Origin: Nocardiopsis sp. CC223A
Lineage (GTDB): Bacteria > Actinomycetota > Actinomycetes > Streptosporangiales > Streptosporangiaceae
Assembly (NCBI RefSeq): GCF_030766825.1
Contig: NZ_JASFDV010000008.1
Coordinates: 56,295 to 120,294, forward strand
Reading direction: 5' to 3'
Length of the DNA: 64,000 nt
Positions 26,032 to 35,510 of the stretch are shown here, piece after piece. Each line of letters starts with the position of its first letter. The first letter of the stretch is position 1. A model generated the notes under the pieces. The model saw nothing but the letters and a program-made list of their open reading frames with translations. It made no database searches and was not told the DNA's origin. The position numbers and the translations under genes were made by a program.

Positions 26032-26736
26032 TCAGGCCCGCGGGGCGACCCGGAAGGCCGACACGTTCAGCTCCTCCTCCGGTGCCCCGGCGGCCGAGAC
26101 CATCGCGACCAGCTGCTTCAGCAGCCAGTCCGCCAGCTCCTCCGCGGTGTGCCCGCGCTCCGGCAACCACAGCATCACCGCGGTCTCCACCGCCGAGATC
26201 CAGCAGCGCAACGCCAGCAGGACCGACGGGGAGGGCGACCGCGGGCCGATGCGGTCCAGGATCAGCGCCAGCACCCCCGCGCGCACCCGGTCGATCTCCG
26301 CCTCGGTCTCCTCGGTGGCGATCACCGAGCCGCCGCGCAGCAGTGCGACGTAGGCGGGGGAATAGGAGTCGGCGAACTCGATGAACCGGACCAGGGAGCC
26401 CCGCAGCTGCTCCAGCGGCGGCAGGTCCGGGGGTGGCACCAGCCGCTCCAGCAGCTCGGACATGGCCTGCTCCAGCGCCTCGCGGCGCAGCTCCGCCATG
26501 TTCGGGAAGTAGCGGTACACCAGCGCGCGGGACACGTCCGCGGCCTCGGCGATGTCCTCGGGGGTGACCTCTCCGGGCGGGCGCAGCGCGAACACGCCCA
26601 GCGCCGTCCGGATCAGGTCCTCCCGGCGTTCGTGCGGCGCCATGCGGCGGGGCCGACGCCCCGGCCTCGGCTGGTTCGCCGAGGGCTCCGAATCCGCCAC
26701 CCGCGCCCGGTGACGGTCGGTCCTGTGGGACACCAC
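26032..26736 (-). CDS. TetR-family transcriptional regulator
   Basis: 234 residues. N-terminal helix-turn-helix: MAPHERREDLIRTALGVFAL, then VTPEDIAEAADVSRALVYRYFPNMAELRREAL (recognition helix around Tyr-Arg-Tyr-Phe). The C-terminal ligand domain is generic, with WISAVETAVMLWLP. The first 31 residues are polar and rich in Arg/Pro. GTG 26736 has GGAGGT about 12 bases upstream; the internal ATG at codon 32 (26643) is an alternative start that would still keep the whole HTH. It lies downstream of, and on the same strand as, the oxidoreductase cluster, which it probably controls. Confidence 0.9.
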   Translation of the reverse strand: MVSHRTDRHRARVADSEPSANQPRPGRRPRRMAPHERREDLIRTALGVFALRPPGEVTPEDIAEAADVSRALVYRYFPNMAELRREALEQAMSELLERLVPPPDLPPLEQLRGSLVRFIEFADSYSPAYVALLRGGSVIATEETEAEIDRVRAGVLALILDRIGPRSPSPSVLLALRCWISAVETAVMLWLPERGHTAEELADWLLKQLVAMVSAAGAPEEELNVSAFRVAPRA

Positions 26737-26816
26737 CGTGGTGACGACCTCCCGAAAGCTCCTCGATGCCTACCCCGAACCTACCGCCGACCGCCGACAC
26801 CGGCGGTCGCCTGTCC

Positions 26817-27920
26817 TCACATGTCCACGATGATGCGTGTGCCCTCGTCGGCGCGGGAGACGCACAGGGCGAACTCCCCGCCGCGCGGGGAGCCGCCGGT
26901 GGGCCGGTCCCGGTGGTCGGCCTCGCCGCGCAGCAGCCCCACCCGGCAGGCACCGCAGAACCCCTGGCGGCAGGAGTAGGCGGTCTGCGGGCGCACCCGG
27001 CGCACCACCTCCAGCGCGGTCTCGTCGGCGGGCACGGCCACCACGGGGCCGCCCTCGCCCAGCTGCACCTCGAACGGCCGCCCGTCCACGACGGGCGCCG
27101 GGGAGAAGCGCTCGGAGAACACCGGGTTGCGCGCGCCCGCCCCAGAGCGCACGGCGGCGATCAGCGGCGGCGGACCGCACACGTACACGGCCGTGCCCGG
27201 CGCGAGGCCGCCGACCAGGTCGTCGGCGCCGGGGACCCCGAACTCGTCGTCGGGCCGCACGATCGCGCCCTCGGGCAGCTCGTCCAGGAACGGCATGCTC
27301 TCCCGGGAACGGCCCGTGTAGACCATGCGGAAGGGCGTGCCCGCGCGGTGGGCGTGCGCCGCCATCGGCAGGATCGGGGTGATGCCGATCCCGCCCGCGA
27401 CGAACAGGTACCGTTCCGCCCGGGCGAAGGGGAAGGCGTTGCGCGGCCCGCGCAGCCCGACGACGTCCCCGGGCCCGAGCGCGTGCACCCGCGCCGAGCC
27501 GGCCCCGCCGGGGATGCGCCGCACCGCGATCCGGTAGCGGGACCGGTCGCGGGGGTCGCCGCACAGCGAGTACTGGCGCACGGTGGCCGGGTCCAGGACC
27601 AGGTCCACGTGGTGGCCGGGCTGCCAGGCCGGCAGCGGTCCGGGCCCCTGCGGGACCAGGACGACCTCGGCGACGTCGGGCGCCGGGTGCGCCACCGACG
27701 CCACCCGCACCCGCAGCTCCGGGGCGGGCGGCAGCGGCGGGTGCCCGGGCCCCAGCCGGCCCAGGGCCGGGACGAGCCGGGCGGCCAGGGCTTCGAGGCC
27801 CCGCATGTAGCGGTCCGGGCCCCGGCCCGTGAACAGCGAGACCGGCGGGCGCGGGTCCGCGTAGTACTCCGTGCTGTGCTTGATCCGGGGCCGGTGCCGG
27901 GGCCCCTCCGGGGCGCTCAC
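26817..27920 (-). CDS. Ferredoxin--NAD(P) reductase-type oxidoreductase with C-terminal [2Fe-2S] domain
   Basis: 367 residues. FAD domain with RQYSLCGDPRDRSRY (RxYS motif). NAD(P)-binding domain with VAGGIGITPILPM and VYVCGPPPLI. C-terminal plant-type ferredoxin with CRQGFCGAC and a fourth Cys in FALCVS. This order (FAD, NAD, 2Fe-2S) is that of oxygenase reductases. GTG 27920 overlaps the stop of the upstream hydrolase gene (GTGA). With its neighbour, a di-iron-type protein, it may form an electron-transfer pair; substrate unknown. Confidence 0.9.
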   Translation of the reverse strand: MSAPEGPRHRPRIKHSTEYYADPRPPVSLFTGRGPDRYMRGLEALAARLVPALGRLGPGHPPLPPAPELRVRVASVAHPAPDVAEVVLVPQGPGPLPAWQPGHHVDLVLDPATVRQYSLCGDPRDRSRYRIAVRRIPGGAGSARVHALGPGDVVGLRGPRNAFPFARAERYLFVAGGIGITPILPMAAHAHRAGTPFRMVYTGRSRESMPFLDELPEGAIVRPDDEFGVPGADDLVGGLAPGTAVYVCGPPPLIAAVRSGAGARNPVFSERFSPAPVVDGRPFEVQLGEGGPVVAVPADETALEVVRRVRPQTAYSCRQGFCGACRVGLLRGEADHRDRPTGGSPRGGEFALCVSRADEGTRIIVDM

Positions 27921-28852
27921 CGCCTCCCCTTCTGTTCCGCGAGCTGCTCGGCGGCCTCGGCGGCCCGGGCGGCCGGGGAGACCGCGAGGTAGGCGACCGC
28001 TTGGGCGGTGGAGCCGTAGTGCGAGGGGTGGTAGTTGCGGCGCAGGTACTCGGGCACGGCCCGGGCCAGGCGGCCCAGGTGCGGGATCAGCCCGCGGCGG
28101 CCGTCGCGCAGCGCCCAGGACGCCCGCGGCCGCCGCCCCCCGACGCGGCCCCTGAGGTAGGGGTCGTTGGCGATGAGGAACCGCACCCCGCGCACCCACA
28201 GTGTGGCCAGCGCGCCCGCGGCGACGAGCATGGCCACGGCCCGGCGCGGGTAGCCGCCATCGACGTGCATGAACAGGTCGTAGGCGACGGCCCGGTGCTC
28301 CACCTCCTCGGCCCCGTGCCAGCGCAGCAGGTCCAGCATGGTCTCGTCGGCCCCCGCCGCGTCGAGCTCCCCGGCGTCCAGCACCCACTGGCCCAGCACC
28401 GCTGTGTAGTGCTCGATGCCCGCGATGATCGCCAGGCGTGTGAACAGCCACGACCGGGCGAGGTCCGGGGGCAGGTCGCGGTCGCCCAGCACGATCCGGA
28501 ACATCCAGGCGACCTGCTCCACGTACGGCGTCGGGTCCAGGCCGTGGGCGTCCATGTGGTCGAGCACGCCCGCGTGCGCCTCGGCGTGCACCGCCTCCTG
28601 GCCGATGAAGCCCAGGACGTCCTCGCGCAGCCGATCGTCGGTGATGTGGGGGAGGGCCTCCTTGAAGACCTCGACGAACCAGCGCTCGCCCTCGGGCAGG
28701 AGCAGGTGCAGCACGTTGATGACGTGCGTGGCGAACGGCTCGTCCGGGATCCAGTGCAGGTCCAGCGCGCTCCAGTCGAAGTGGACGTCGCGGGCGTGCA
28801 GGACGAGGCGGTCGGGCTCGTCCAGGGGGGCGGGTGTCGCGTCGGTGCTCAT
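27917..28852 (-). CDS. Predicted metal-dependent hydrolase / di-iron helical protein
   Basis: 311 residues, PF10118-like family. Helical, with metal-ligand motifs WFVEVFKEALPHI, FIGQEAVHAEAH and EVEHRAVAYDLFMHVDG (repeated Glu and ExxH), which suggests a carboxylate-bridged metal centre. ATG 28852 was chosen as the first residue (MSTDATPAPLDEPD). It overlaps the reductase gene by four bases. The family is annotated as hydrolase, but the partner reductase would also suit a di-iron oxygenase; this is inference. Confidence 0.75.
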   Translation of the reverse strand: MSTDATPAPLDEPDRLVLHARDVHFDWSALDLHWIPDEPFATHVINVLHLLLPEGERWFVEVFKEALPHITDDRLREDVLGFIGQEAVHAEAHAGVLDHMDAHGLDPTPYVEQVAWMFRIVLGDRDLPPDLARSWLFTRLAIIAGIEHYTAVLGQWVLDAGELDAAGADETMLDLLRWHGAEEVEHRAVAYDLFMHVDGGYPRRAVAMLVAAGALATLWVRGVRFLIANDPYLRGRVGGRRPRASWALRDGRRGLIPHLGRLARAVPEYLRRNYHPSHYGSTAQAVAYLAVSPAARAAEAAEQLAEQKGRR

Positions 28853-28911
28853 GTGCAGCCTCCAGTACTGCGGCCGTGGCCGATGGGAAGGGGGACGTGA
28901 CGGGGGTGTGC

Positions 28912-30627
28912 TCAGACCGGGAGACCGGCCTTGGCGAGGGCGCGGACCGCGGCCGGGGCGAACCGGGACAGGTACAGGCCGATGTGGGCCTCGGCGGCCA
29001 CCGGGAGGATGTCGGGGGCGTCGGCGACGGCGTCGGCGATGCGGCGGGCCGCCCTCTCGGGGGTGTAGCCGCGGCGGCGGTACAGCCGGGCCAGGCGCTC
29101 CCTGGCCTCCTGGGCCTCCGAGACCCCCGACAGGCTGGTGGCGCCGATGATCCCGGTGTCGATGAGGCCGGGGCAGACCGCGGTGACGCCGATGCCGGAG
29201 GGGGCGAGTTCGCCGCGCAGGGAGCGGCTGAGCGCCAGCACGGCGGCCTTGGTGGCCGAGTACGCCCCGTACATGCGCGAGGGCAGGTAGGCGGCGGCCG
29301 AGGCGGTGTTGACGATGCGGCCGCCGCCTCCGGCCTCGACCATCATCGGGGCGAAGGCGCGGCAGCCGTGGATCACGCCCCACAGGTTGACGTCGACCAG
29401 GCGCTCCACGTCGGCGATCGGGGTCTCCAACAGGGGCCCGGCGGCGCCGATCCCGGCGTTGTTGACGACCAGGTCCGGCACCCCGTACTCCTCGCGCACC
29501 CGGGTGGCGAGCTTGTCGACGGCCGAGGCGTCGGTGACGTCCACCCGCTGGGCGGCGGCGCCCGGGGTGAGCAGGGCGCACAGTTCGGCGGTGCGCTCGG
29601 CGGCCGGGCCGTCGACGTCCACGGCGACCACCCGGGCACCGCGTTCGGCCAGCTCCAGGCACAGGGCCCGGCCGATGCCGCTGCCCGCCCCGGTGACCAC
29701 CGCGACCTGCCCGGCGAAGGCGCCGCCGTGGCGGCGGGCGGCCGCGGGGGAGCGGCGGGGCCGGGGCGCGCCGGACTCCACCTCCTCGACGAAGGAGCGC
29801 AGCCGGTCGGCGACCGCTCCCGGGCGCGAGCGCAGCGACCAGTGGCCGCCCTGGAAGCGGTGGAAGCGCAGGTCGTCGACCCAGCGCCCGGCGTTGGACT
29901 GGATCTGCTCGACCATGAACGCGTCGTTGGCGGGAGCCAGTACCTGGACCGGGACCGCGGTGCGGCGCTCGGCCGGGCGGGTGAGCCGGGGGATCATGTT
30001 CGCCCGGTACAGCGCCAGGCCGTTGACGTAGTCGCGGGTGGTGCGGCGGGCCGGGCGCGCCGGGCCGCCGCCGACGCGCTCCATTCCGGCCAGGGCCAGC
30101 CCGCCCAGTCCGGTCAGCCAGGCCAGTTCCGGGATCAGCGGGGTGTGGAAGAACCCGATGTAGCCGGAGCGGACGCTCTGGCGCAGGACGGCGCGCAGGC
30201 CGTCGGGGGCCGAGCGGAACCAGTGCCCGGCGTGGTCCAGGTCCGGCCCGGAGATCGAGGTGTAGGAGGCGAACCGGTCCGCGTACCGGGGTTCGGTGAC
30301 GGCGTGCCAGCTCTGGATGGACCCCCAGTCGTGGCCGACCAGGTGGACCGGCCTGCCCGGGCTGACGGCGTCGGCGACGGTGACGGCGTCCGCGGCCAGT
30401 TGGTCCATCCGGTACCCGGCGCGGGTGTCGGGGGCGGTGGAGCGTCCGGCGCCGCGCACGTCGTAGGCGGCGATCCGGTACTCCCCGGCCAGCTCCTCGA
30501 CCAGGGCGTCCCAGACGGAGGCGTTGTCGGGGTAGCCGTGGACGAGCAGCAGGACCGGGCGGTCGGCGGGTCCGGTGGCGCGGACGGCCAGGCGCTGGCC
30601 GTCCGTGGCGGTGACGTACTGGTGCAC
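28912..30627 (-). CDS. EphD-like alpha/beta hydrolase-short-chain dehydrogenase fusion
   Basis: 571 residues with two enzymes in one chain. Residues 1-280: epoxide-hydrolase-type alpha/beta hydrolase, LLLVHGYPDNASVWD, DVRGAGRST, nucleophile motif GHDWGS (Asp), and a C-terminal GGHW His. Residues 305-571: SDR with TGAGSGIGRAL, NNAGIGAAG and Tyr/Lys in YSATKAAVLAL. The same fusion occurs in mycobacterial EphD, linked to lipid epoxide turnover. GTG 30627 follows GAGGAG. First gene of the minus-strand cluster; a palindrome lies 55 bp upstream. Confidence 0.9.
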   Translation of the reverse strand: MHQYVTATDGQRLAVRATGPADRPVLLLVHGYPDNASVWDALVEELAGEYRIAAYDVRGAGRSTAPDTRAGYRMDQLAADAVTVADAVSPGRPVHLVGHDWGSIQSWHAVTEPRYADRFASYTSISGPDLDHAGHWFRSAPDGLRAVLRQSVRSGYIGFFHTPLIPELAWLTGLGGLALAGMERVGGGPARPARRTTRDYVNGLALYRANMIPRLTRPAERRTAVPVQVLAPANDAFMVEQIQSNAGRWVDDLRFHRFQGGHWSLRSRPGAVADRLRSFVEEVESGAPRPRRSPAAARRHGGAFAGQVAVVTGAGSGIGRALCLELAERGARVVAVDVDGPAAERTAELCALLTPGAAAQRVDVTDASAVDKLATRVREEYGVPDLVVNNAGIGAAGPLLETPIADVERLVDVNLWGVIHGCRAFAPMMVEAGGGGRIVNTASAAAYLPSRMYGAYSATKAAVLALSRSLRGELAPSGIGVTAVCPGLIDTGIIGATSLSGVSEAQEARERLARLYRRRGYTPERAARRIADAVADAPDILPVAAEAHIGLYLSRFAPAAVRALAKAGLPV

Positions 30628-30681
30628 TCGGGTCTCCTCAGGGGGTGGTGTCCCCGGTCACATTCTTATGAGACATTGCGT

Positions 30682-30697
30682 CATGTTAGACAACATG
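30682..30697. promoter_or_regulatory. Palindrome upstream of the ephD-like operon
   Basis: CATGTT-AGAC-AACATG, 6-bp arms, in an AT-richer stretch between the ephD-like gene and the IclR gene. A plausible operator for the cluster's TetR regulator. A TGAGACA half-site at 30669-30675 is adjacent but its partner half is poor. Confidence 0.45.
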
Positions 30698-30830
30698 TCA
30701 ATAAGCCTCCGCGGATGGGCCCCGATTCTCCGGACGGCGCCCGGACACGGGAGACCCCGCCCGGCGGTGGGGCCGGACGGGGTCGTGTTCGCTGTGGGGG
30801 ATGTGCCCGCCGGGGGGCGGGGCGCGCGGG

Positions 30831-31562
30831 TCAGTGGGCCTCGACGCTGTGCAGGGACTCGCTGATCTTCTCGGCGGCCGACAGTATCGCCTGCGAGTGG
30901 ATGCGCCCCGGCGAGCGGGTCAGGCGCTCGATCGGTCCCGACACCGACACCGCGGCGATCACGCGCCCGCCCGGGCCGGACACCGGCGCCGACACCGAGG
31001 CGACGCCCTGCTCGCGCTCGGCCACGCTCTGGGCCCAGCGGCGGCGCCGGACCTGGGCCAGACTGGCCGCGGTGAAGCGGGCGCCCACCAGGGAGCGGCG
31101 GATGCGGTCCGGGTCCTCCCAGGCCAGCAGCACCTGCGCCGCCGACCCGGCGTTCATCGGCAGCTCGCTGCCGACCGGCACGGTGTCGCGCAGGCCGCTG
31201 GTGCGCTCGGAGGCGGCCACGCACACGCGCACGTCGCCCTGGCGGCGGTAGAGCTGGGCGCTCTCCCCGGTGAGGTCGCGCAGCTGCACCAGGACCGGCG
31301 CGGCCACGGCCAGCAGGCGGTCCTCCCCGGTGGCGATCGACAGCTCACCCAGGCGCGGGCCCAGCACGAAGCGTCCCTGGCTGTCCCGGGAGACCATGCG
31401 GTGCCGCTCCAGGGCGACCGCCAGCCGGTGGGCCGTGGGCCGGGCCAGGCCGGTGATCTGGACCAGCTGGGCCAGGGAGGCCGGTCCGGATTCCAGGGCG
31501 TCCAGAACGGACATCGTCTTATCGAGTACTCCGACGCCGCTGGATGAGCTAGAGTTGTCCAT
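30831..31562 (-). CDS. ndgR: IclR-family regulator, NdgR/LtbR type
   Basis: 243 residues. N-terminal winged [46 protein letters not shown], followed by the IclR effector domain ([45 protein letters not shown]). Divergent from leuCD with only 78 bp between starts, exactly the arrangement of NdgR (Streptomyces) and LtbR (Corynebacterium), which are known to control leuCD and other amino acid genes. ATG 31562 chosen. The palindromes upstream of ilvB, leuB and cimA are candidate targets, by inference. Confidence 0.9.
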   Translation of the reverse strand: MDNSSSSSGVGVLDKTMSVLDALESGPASLAQLVQITGLARPTAHRLAVALERHRMVSRDSQGRFVLGPRLGELSIATGEDRLLAVAAPVLVQLRDLTGESAQLYRRQGDVRVCVAASERTSGLRDTVPVGSELPMNAGSAAQVLLAWEDPDRIRRSLVGARFTAASLAQVRRRRWAQSVAEREQGVASVSAPVSGPGGRVIAAVSVSGPIERLTRSPGRIHSQAILSAAEKISESLHSVEAH

Positions 31563-31640
31563 GACTTGATATTGCCGTCTCGAAATATGGAATGCAAGTC
31601 AGAGTCCGCGCAACGGTACGCAGGAGAGAGGCGATCGCCC
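31563..31640. promoter_or_regulatory. Divergent ndgR-leuC control region
   Basis: 78 bp must hold both promoters. An AT-rich imperfect inverted repeat, ATATT at 31569-31573 and AATAT at 31584-31588, surrounds CGTCTCG (31576-31582), which keeps five of seven bases of the TGTCTCA half-site; the right half (TGGAATG) is poor. Likely autoregulatory and leuCD site. Confidence 0.5.
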
Positions 31641-33047
31641 ATGGCACGCACGATGGCCGAGAAGGTCTGGGAGGAGCACGTCGTCCGACGTGCCGAGGGC
31701 GAGCCGGATCTGCTCTACATCGACCTCCACCTCGTGCACGAGGTGACCAGCCCCCAGGCCTTCGAGGGCCTGCGGCTGGCCGGCCGCTCGGTGCGCCGTC
31801 CGGACCTGACCATCGCCACCGAGGACCACAACGTCCCCACCATGGACCTGCTGGCCCCCATCGCCGACCCGGTCTCCCGCAAGCAGGTCGAGACGCTGCG
31901 CAAGAACTGCTCCGACTTCGGCGTCCGCCTGCACCCCATGGGCGACATCGAGCAGGGCGTCGTGCACGTGGTCGGCCCCCAGCTCGGCCTGACCCAGCCC
32001 GGCATGACCATCGTCTGCGGCGACAGCCACACCAGCACCCACGGCGCGTTCGGCGCGCTGGCCTTCGGTATCGGCACCAGCCAGGTCGAGCACGTGCTGG
32101 CCACCCAGACCCTGCCGATGGCCCCGTTCAAGACCATGGCCGTCACGGTCAACGGAACGCTCAGGCCGGGCGTGTCCGCCAAGGACATCATCCTGGCGGT
32201 CATCGCGAAGATCGGCACCGGCGGCGGCCAGGGCTACGTCCTGGAGTACCGGGGCGAGGCCATCGAGGCCCTCTCGATGGAAGCCCGCATGACCGTGTGC
32301 AACATGTCCATCGAGGCGGGCGCCCGGGCCGGGATGATCGCGCCCGACCAGACCACGTTCGACTACATCCAGGGCCGCCCGCACGCCCCCCGGGGCGCCG
32401 ACTTCGAGGCCGCCGTCGAACACTGGAAGACCCTGCGCACCGACGAGGGCGCGGTCTTCGACGCCGAGGTGGTGCTGGACGCCGACGAGCTCAGCCCGTT
32501 CGTCACCTGGGGCACCAACCCGGGCCAGGGCGTGCCGCTGGACGCCGCGGTGCCCGACCCGGCCTCCTACGACGACCCCTCCGCGCGCGCCGCCGCCGAG
32601 AAGGCCCTGGCCTACATGGGCCTGGAGGCCGGGACCCCGATGCGCGAGGTGCGGGTGGACACCGTCTTCCTCGGCTCGTGCACCAACGGCCGCATCGAGG
32701 ACCTGCGCACCGCCGCCGAGATCATCAGGGGCCGCAAGGTCGCCGACGGCGTCCGGATGCTGGTCGTCCCCGGCTCCATGCGGGTCAAGGAGCAGGCCAA
32801 CGCCGAGGGCCTGGGCGCCGTCTTCGAGGCGGCCGGCGCCGAATGGCGCGAGGCGGGCTGCTCCATGTGCCTGGGCATGAACCCCGACCAGCTCAAGCCC
32901 GGCGAGCGCAGCGCCTCCACCTCCAACCGCAACTTCGAGGGACGCCAGGGCAAGGGCGGCCGCACCCACCTGGTGTCGCCGCAGGTCGCCGCCGCCACCG
33001 CGGTGCGCGGCACGCTGTCCTCGCCCGCCGACCTGGCCGACCTGTAG
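31641..33047 (+). CDS. leuC: 3-isopropylmalate dehydratase large subunit
   Basis: 468 residues; aconitase-like [4Fe-4S] enzyme that isomerises 2- to 3-isopropylmalate (and citramalate to methylmalate in the CimA route). Motifs: [45 protein letters not shown] and [12 protein letters not shown] supply the three cluster Cys. [20 protein letters not shown] near the C-terminus is diagnostic. ATG 31641 with GGAGAGAGG upstream. Functions as a heterodimer with LeuD, whose gene follows after 32 bp. Confidence 0.97.
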   Translation: MARTMAEKVWEEHVVRRAEGEPDLLYIDLHLVHEVTSPQAFEGLRLAGRSVRRPDLTIATEDHNVPTMDLLAPIADPVSRKQVETLRKNCSDFGVRLHPMGDIEQGVVHVVGPQLGLTQPGMTIVCGDSHTSTHGAFGALAFGIGTSQVEHVLATQTLPMAPFKTMAVTVNGTLRPGVSAKDIILAVIAKIGTGGGQGYVLEYRGEAIEALSMEARMTVCNMSIEAGARAGMIAPDQTTFDYIQGRPHAPRGADFEAAVEHWKTLRTDEGAVFDAEVVLDADELSPFVTWGTNPGQGVPLDAAVPDPASYDDPSARAAAEKALAYMGLEAGTPMREVRVDTVFLGSCTNGRIEDLRTAAEIIRGRKVADGVRMLVVPGSMRVKEQANAEGLGAVFEAAGAEWREAGCSMCLGMNPDQLKPGERSASTSNRNFEGRQGKGGRTHLVSPQVAAATAVRGTLSSPADLADL

Positions 33048-33079
33048 CCGCGCCCGACCACGACAGGAGGAGACCTGCC

Positions 33080-33673
33080 ATGGAGAAGTTCAACGTCCAC
33101 ACCGGTCGGGCCGTGCCGCTGCGCGCGAGCAACGTCGACACCGACCAGATCATCCCCGCCGTCTACCTCAAGCGGGTCAGCCGCACCGGGTTCGAGGACG
33201 GCCTGTTCGCCGAGTGGCGCGAGGACCCCGACTTCGTCCTCAACCGCCCCGAGCACCAGGGCGCGTCCGTGCTGGTGGCCGGGCCCGACTTCGGCACCGG
33301 CTCGTCCCGCGAGCACGCCGTGTGGGCGCTACAGGACTACGGCTTCAAGGCCGTGCTGTCCTCCCGGTTCGCCGACATCTTCCGGGGCAACTCCCTCAAG
33401 GGCGGCCTGCTGACCGTGCTGCTGCCGCAGGAGGTCATCGAACGGCTCTGGAAGGCCGTCGAGGCCGACCCGGCCACCGAGATCACCGTGGACCTGGTGG
33501 AGCGCGAGGTGCGCGCCCCCGGGGCCGGTGTGCAGGAGGCGTTCGAGCTGGACGACTACACCCGCTGGCGTCTCCTGGAGGGCCTGGACGACATCGGGCT
33601 GACTCTGCGTCACACGGACGCGATCACGGAGTTCGAGGAGCGGCGCAAGCCGTGGCTGCCGGTGACCCTGTAG
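33080..33673 (+). CDS. leuD: 3-isopropylmalate dehydratase small subunit
   Basis: 197 residues, the swivelling aconitase domain. Motifs: [75 protein letters not shown] 33080 follows GGAGGAG. Completes the leuCD operon. Confidence 0.97.
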   Translation: MEKFNVHTGRAVPLRASNVDTDQIIPAVYLKRVSRTGFEDGLFAEWREDPDFVLNRPEHQGASVLVAGPDFGTGSSREHAVWALQDYGFKAVLSSRFADIFRGNSLKGGLLTVLLPQEVIERLWKAVEADPATEITVDLVEREVRAPGAGVQEAFELDDYTRWRLLEGLDDIGLTLRHTDAITEFEERRKPWLPVTL

Positions 33674-34025
33674 CGGTCCGAACCCCTTACGGGACGGGGG
33701 TCGGCGGGGCTGTGTGATGCAGCGCACCCGCCGGCCCCCAAATATTTTACCTTTACGTGGCGTGACCGAACTGCGGTGCTTCCCGTATCCGTGAACGGGG
33801 TCCACCGCTCGCCCGGAATCCGGTTATACATAGGCATTTGAGGATCACAGAGAGGGGCAAAAGGGGCTCGCCGCGGTGCCTCCGCGGGGCCGCTGGAGCC
33901 GTCCCGGAGAGTGACCGCGCAGGTCGGACCGGGCCCGACACGCCCTAGCCGCAGGCGTTTGTATTTGTGCAAGGGCCTCTGCGTCCCCTAATTTCGTGCG
34001 AGCAAGGGGGAACCGGAGGAACCTT
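33674..34025. other. Intergenic region leuD to hup
   Basis: 352 bp without a gene. AT-rich islands stand out: AAATATTTTACCTTTA around 33740 and GGTTATACAT around 33823-33832, where TATACA could be a -10 element for hup. GGAGGAAC before 34026 is the hup ribosome binding site. No clear leuD terminator seen. Confidence 0.5.
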
Positions 34026-34307
34026 ATGAACAAGCGTGACCTGATCGACGCGATCTCCGACCGACTCGGAGACAAGAAGACCGCGACCGAAGCGGTCAAC
34101 GCTGTGCTTGAGACCATTCAGGCCACCGTGGCGTCGGGCGACAAGGTCGCCATCACCGGCTTCGGTGTTTTCGAGAAGTCCGAGCGTGCCGCGCGCACCG
34201 CTCGCAACCCCGCCACCGGTGCCACCATCGACGTTCCCGCGAGCTTCGTTCCGAAGTTCCGGGCCGGCGCCGACTTCAAGGCACTCGTCAACGGGGACAA
34301 GAAGTAG
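34026..34307 (+). CDS. hup: HU-type nucleoid protein
   Basis: 93 residues, the short HU form without the lysine-rich tail of the larger actinobacterial HupS type. MNKRDLIDAISDRLGDKKTATEAVNAVLETI is the dimerisation part. GFGVFEKSERAARTARNPATGATIDVPASFVPKFRAGADFK covers the DNA-binding arms (RNPATG motif). It bends and compacts DNA. ATG 34026 follows a strong GGAGGAAC. Monocistronic, ended by a strong terminator. Confidence 0.97.
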   Translation: MNKRDLIDAISDRLGDKKTATEAVNAVLETIQATVASGDKVAITGFGVFEKSERAARTARNPATGATIDVPASFVPKFRAGADFKALVNGDKK

Positions 34308-34335
34308 GTACGGTCCAGATTCGACCGTGACCGCG

Positions 34336-34367
34336 CTCCGCCCGGGTCCACACGGACCCGGGCGGAG
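34336..34367 (+). terminator. Strong terminator of hup
   Basis: CTCCGCCCGGGTCC (34336-34349) pairs perfectly with GGACCCGGGCGGAG (34354-34367): 14-bp stem, four-base loop. Confidence 0.92.
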
Positions 34368-34425
34368 TCGTGTCCGGGGCGAGGGCGCCCACGGGGTCTC
34401 CGGAGGCCGGGAGCGGGGGGAGTCC

Positions 34426-34496
34426 GTGGCCGCACGCCATCCGTGGGAGGGAAGTGCCGCAGGCCGTCCTTGAGGGCGGCGGTGGGCGACGGGCGG
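34426..34496 (-). repeat. Dispersed intergenic repeat, locus 1
   Basis: Read on the minus strand, 34496 to 34465 gives CCGCCCGTCGCCCACCGCC then GCCCTCAAGGACG, followed by GGCCTGCGGC and a second unit ACGGATGGCGTGCGGCC. Both the core and the ACGGATGGCNTGCGGC unit recur at the recG-rsmD junction; the core alone recurs at 45.0 and 49.8 kb. It lies between the convergent hup and fbiD genes; the rest of 34368-34614 shows nothing else. Confidence 0.75.
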
Positions 34497-34614
34497 TCGA
34501 GGACATGGGCGTAGGGCCACCGTGCTCCCTGAAACCCGCATCCCCGTTCTCCGGGTGTCCGAGCGCGGGCCGGGGCGGGGTGGAGGGCCAGGGCAGGTAC
34601 AGGCGGGCGGGGCG

Positions 34615-35259
34615 TCAGGGGGCTCCGCGGTCGTGCTGGAGCAGCGCGGCGGTCAGCGCCCGGGTGCGCGGGCCCACACCCAGCTCCAGCGCCGCCGCCA
34701 GGTCGGCGGGGGTGTCCACGTCCCGGCGCACCGACTCCACGTCCGGGAGCAGCAGCTCCCGTGCCCCGGCGGCCAGGTGCCGCTCCCGTGAGGCGCCCTC
34801 GAACGCGGGGGAGAACCGGTGCCCCGGCGTCGCCGCGAACAGGGTCGTCCCCACCCCGGGGGCGTCGGCCAGGAACGACCGGCCGTGCCCGGCCGCGGCC
34901 GCCAGCACCCGGCCCAGCTCCGCCGGGCGCAGCGCGGGCAGGTCCGCCGACAGCGCGCACACGCCCGCACCCGGCGCCCGCAGCCGGGCCGCGCGCGCCC
35001 CGTGCTCCAGCGCCGGGTTCAGGCCGGTGCCCGGCTCCCCGGTCACCACCGCCGCGCCCAGCGCCGCCAGCCCCGAGCCGGCCCGCGGGTCGTCGGTGAC
35101 CGCGAACACCTCCGCCACCGCCGGGCAGGCCAGCGCGGCGGCCACGGTGTCGCAGGCGAACGCCAGGGCCAGCCCCTCGCGCCCCGGTCCCAGGGCCGGG
35201 GCCAGGCGCGACTTGGCGAGCCCGAGGTGCTTGACTGGGACGATCAGGGACCAGCGCAC
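34615..35259 (-). CDS. fbiD: Phosphoenolpyruvate/2-phospholactate guanylyltransferase (coenzyme F420 synthesis)
   Basis: 214 residues, CofC/FbiD family. Forms the GDP-activated three-carbon unit that FbiA joins to Fo in F420 synthesis; the actinobacterial enzyme is known to use phosphoenolpyruvate. Signature VPVKHLGLAKSRLAP near the N-terminus, then VFAVTDDP, GLNPALEHG, ALSADLPAL and DVDTPADL. GTG 35259 fits the family length (about 213); the frame is open to 35376 but the extra part is not family-like. Located divergently beside the PlsC-like/gpsA/ddl genes. Confidence 0.9.
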   Translation of the reverse strand: MRWSLIVPVKHLGLAKSRLAPALGPGREGLALAFACDTVAAALACPAVAEVFAVTDDPRAGSGLAALGAAVVTGEPGTGLNPALEHGARAARLRAPGAGVCALSADLPALRPAELGRVLAAAAGHGRSFLADAPGVGTTLFAATPGHRFSPAFEGASRERHLAAGARELLLPDVESVRRDVDTPADLAAALELGVGPRTRALTAALLQHDRGAP

Positions 35260-35510
35260 TCCAGGGCCCGCGGCCCTCTCCCGCTCTCCGACGCCGGCCA
35301 CGTTCTCCCCCGGGGCGCTCGTACGGCCACGACAGTGACGAGGGTAGGGCTTCACGGGAGGCGCAGCGCAGGGCACTGCGCCGTAGGTCGTCCGTTGAAG
35401 GTGACGGGCGGGCTCCTGCGGAGCGGGAGTGGGGTCGGGAGCGTCCTAAACTGAACCGATTGTGCTTCGAGGTCCGGTAGGGACCCGGGAGCGATGGAAT
35501 GAGGAGTCCC

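Noticed and set aside
26643..26736. Shorter TetR starting at the internal ATG
   Set aside because: Possible, but GGAGGT lies before the upstream GTG; kept the longer form and noted the alternative.
25361..30700. Prophage or integrative element at the tRNA-Glu genes
   Set aside because: No integrase, excisionase or phage genes and no attachment-site repeat apart from the duplicated tRNA itself.
31569..31588. A full copy of the TGTCYCA-N5-TGRGACA operator at leuC
   Set aside because: Only the left half (CGTCTCG) fits; the right half is poor, so it was listed as a degenerate candidate, not a site.
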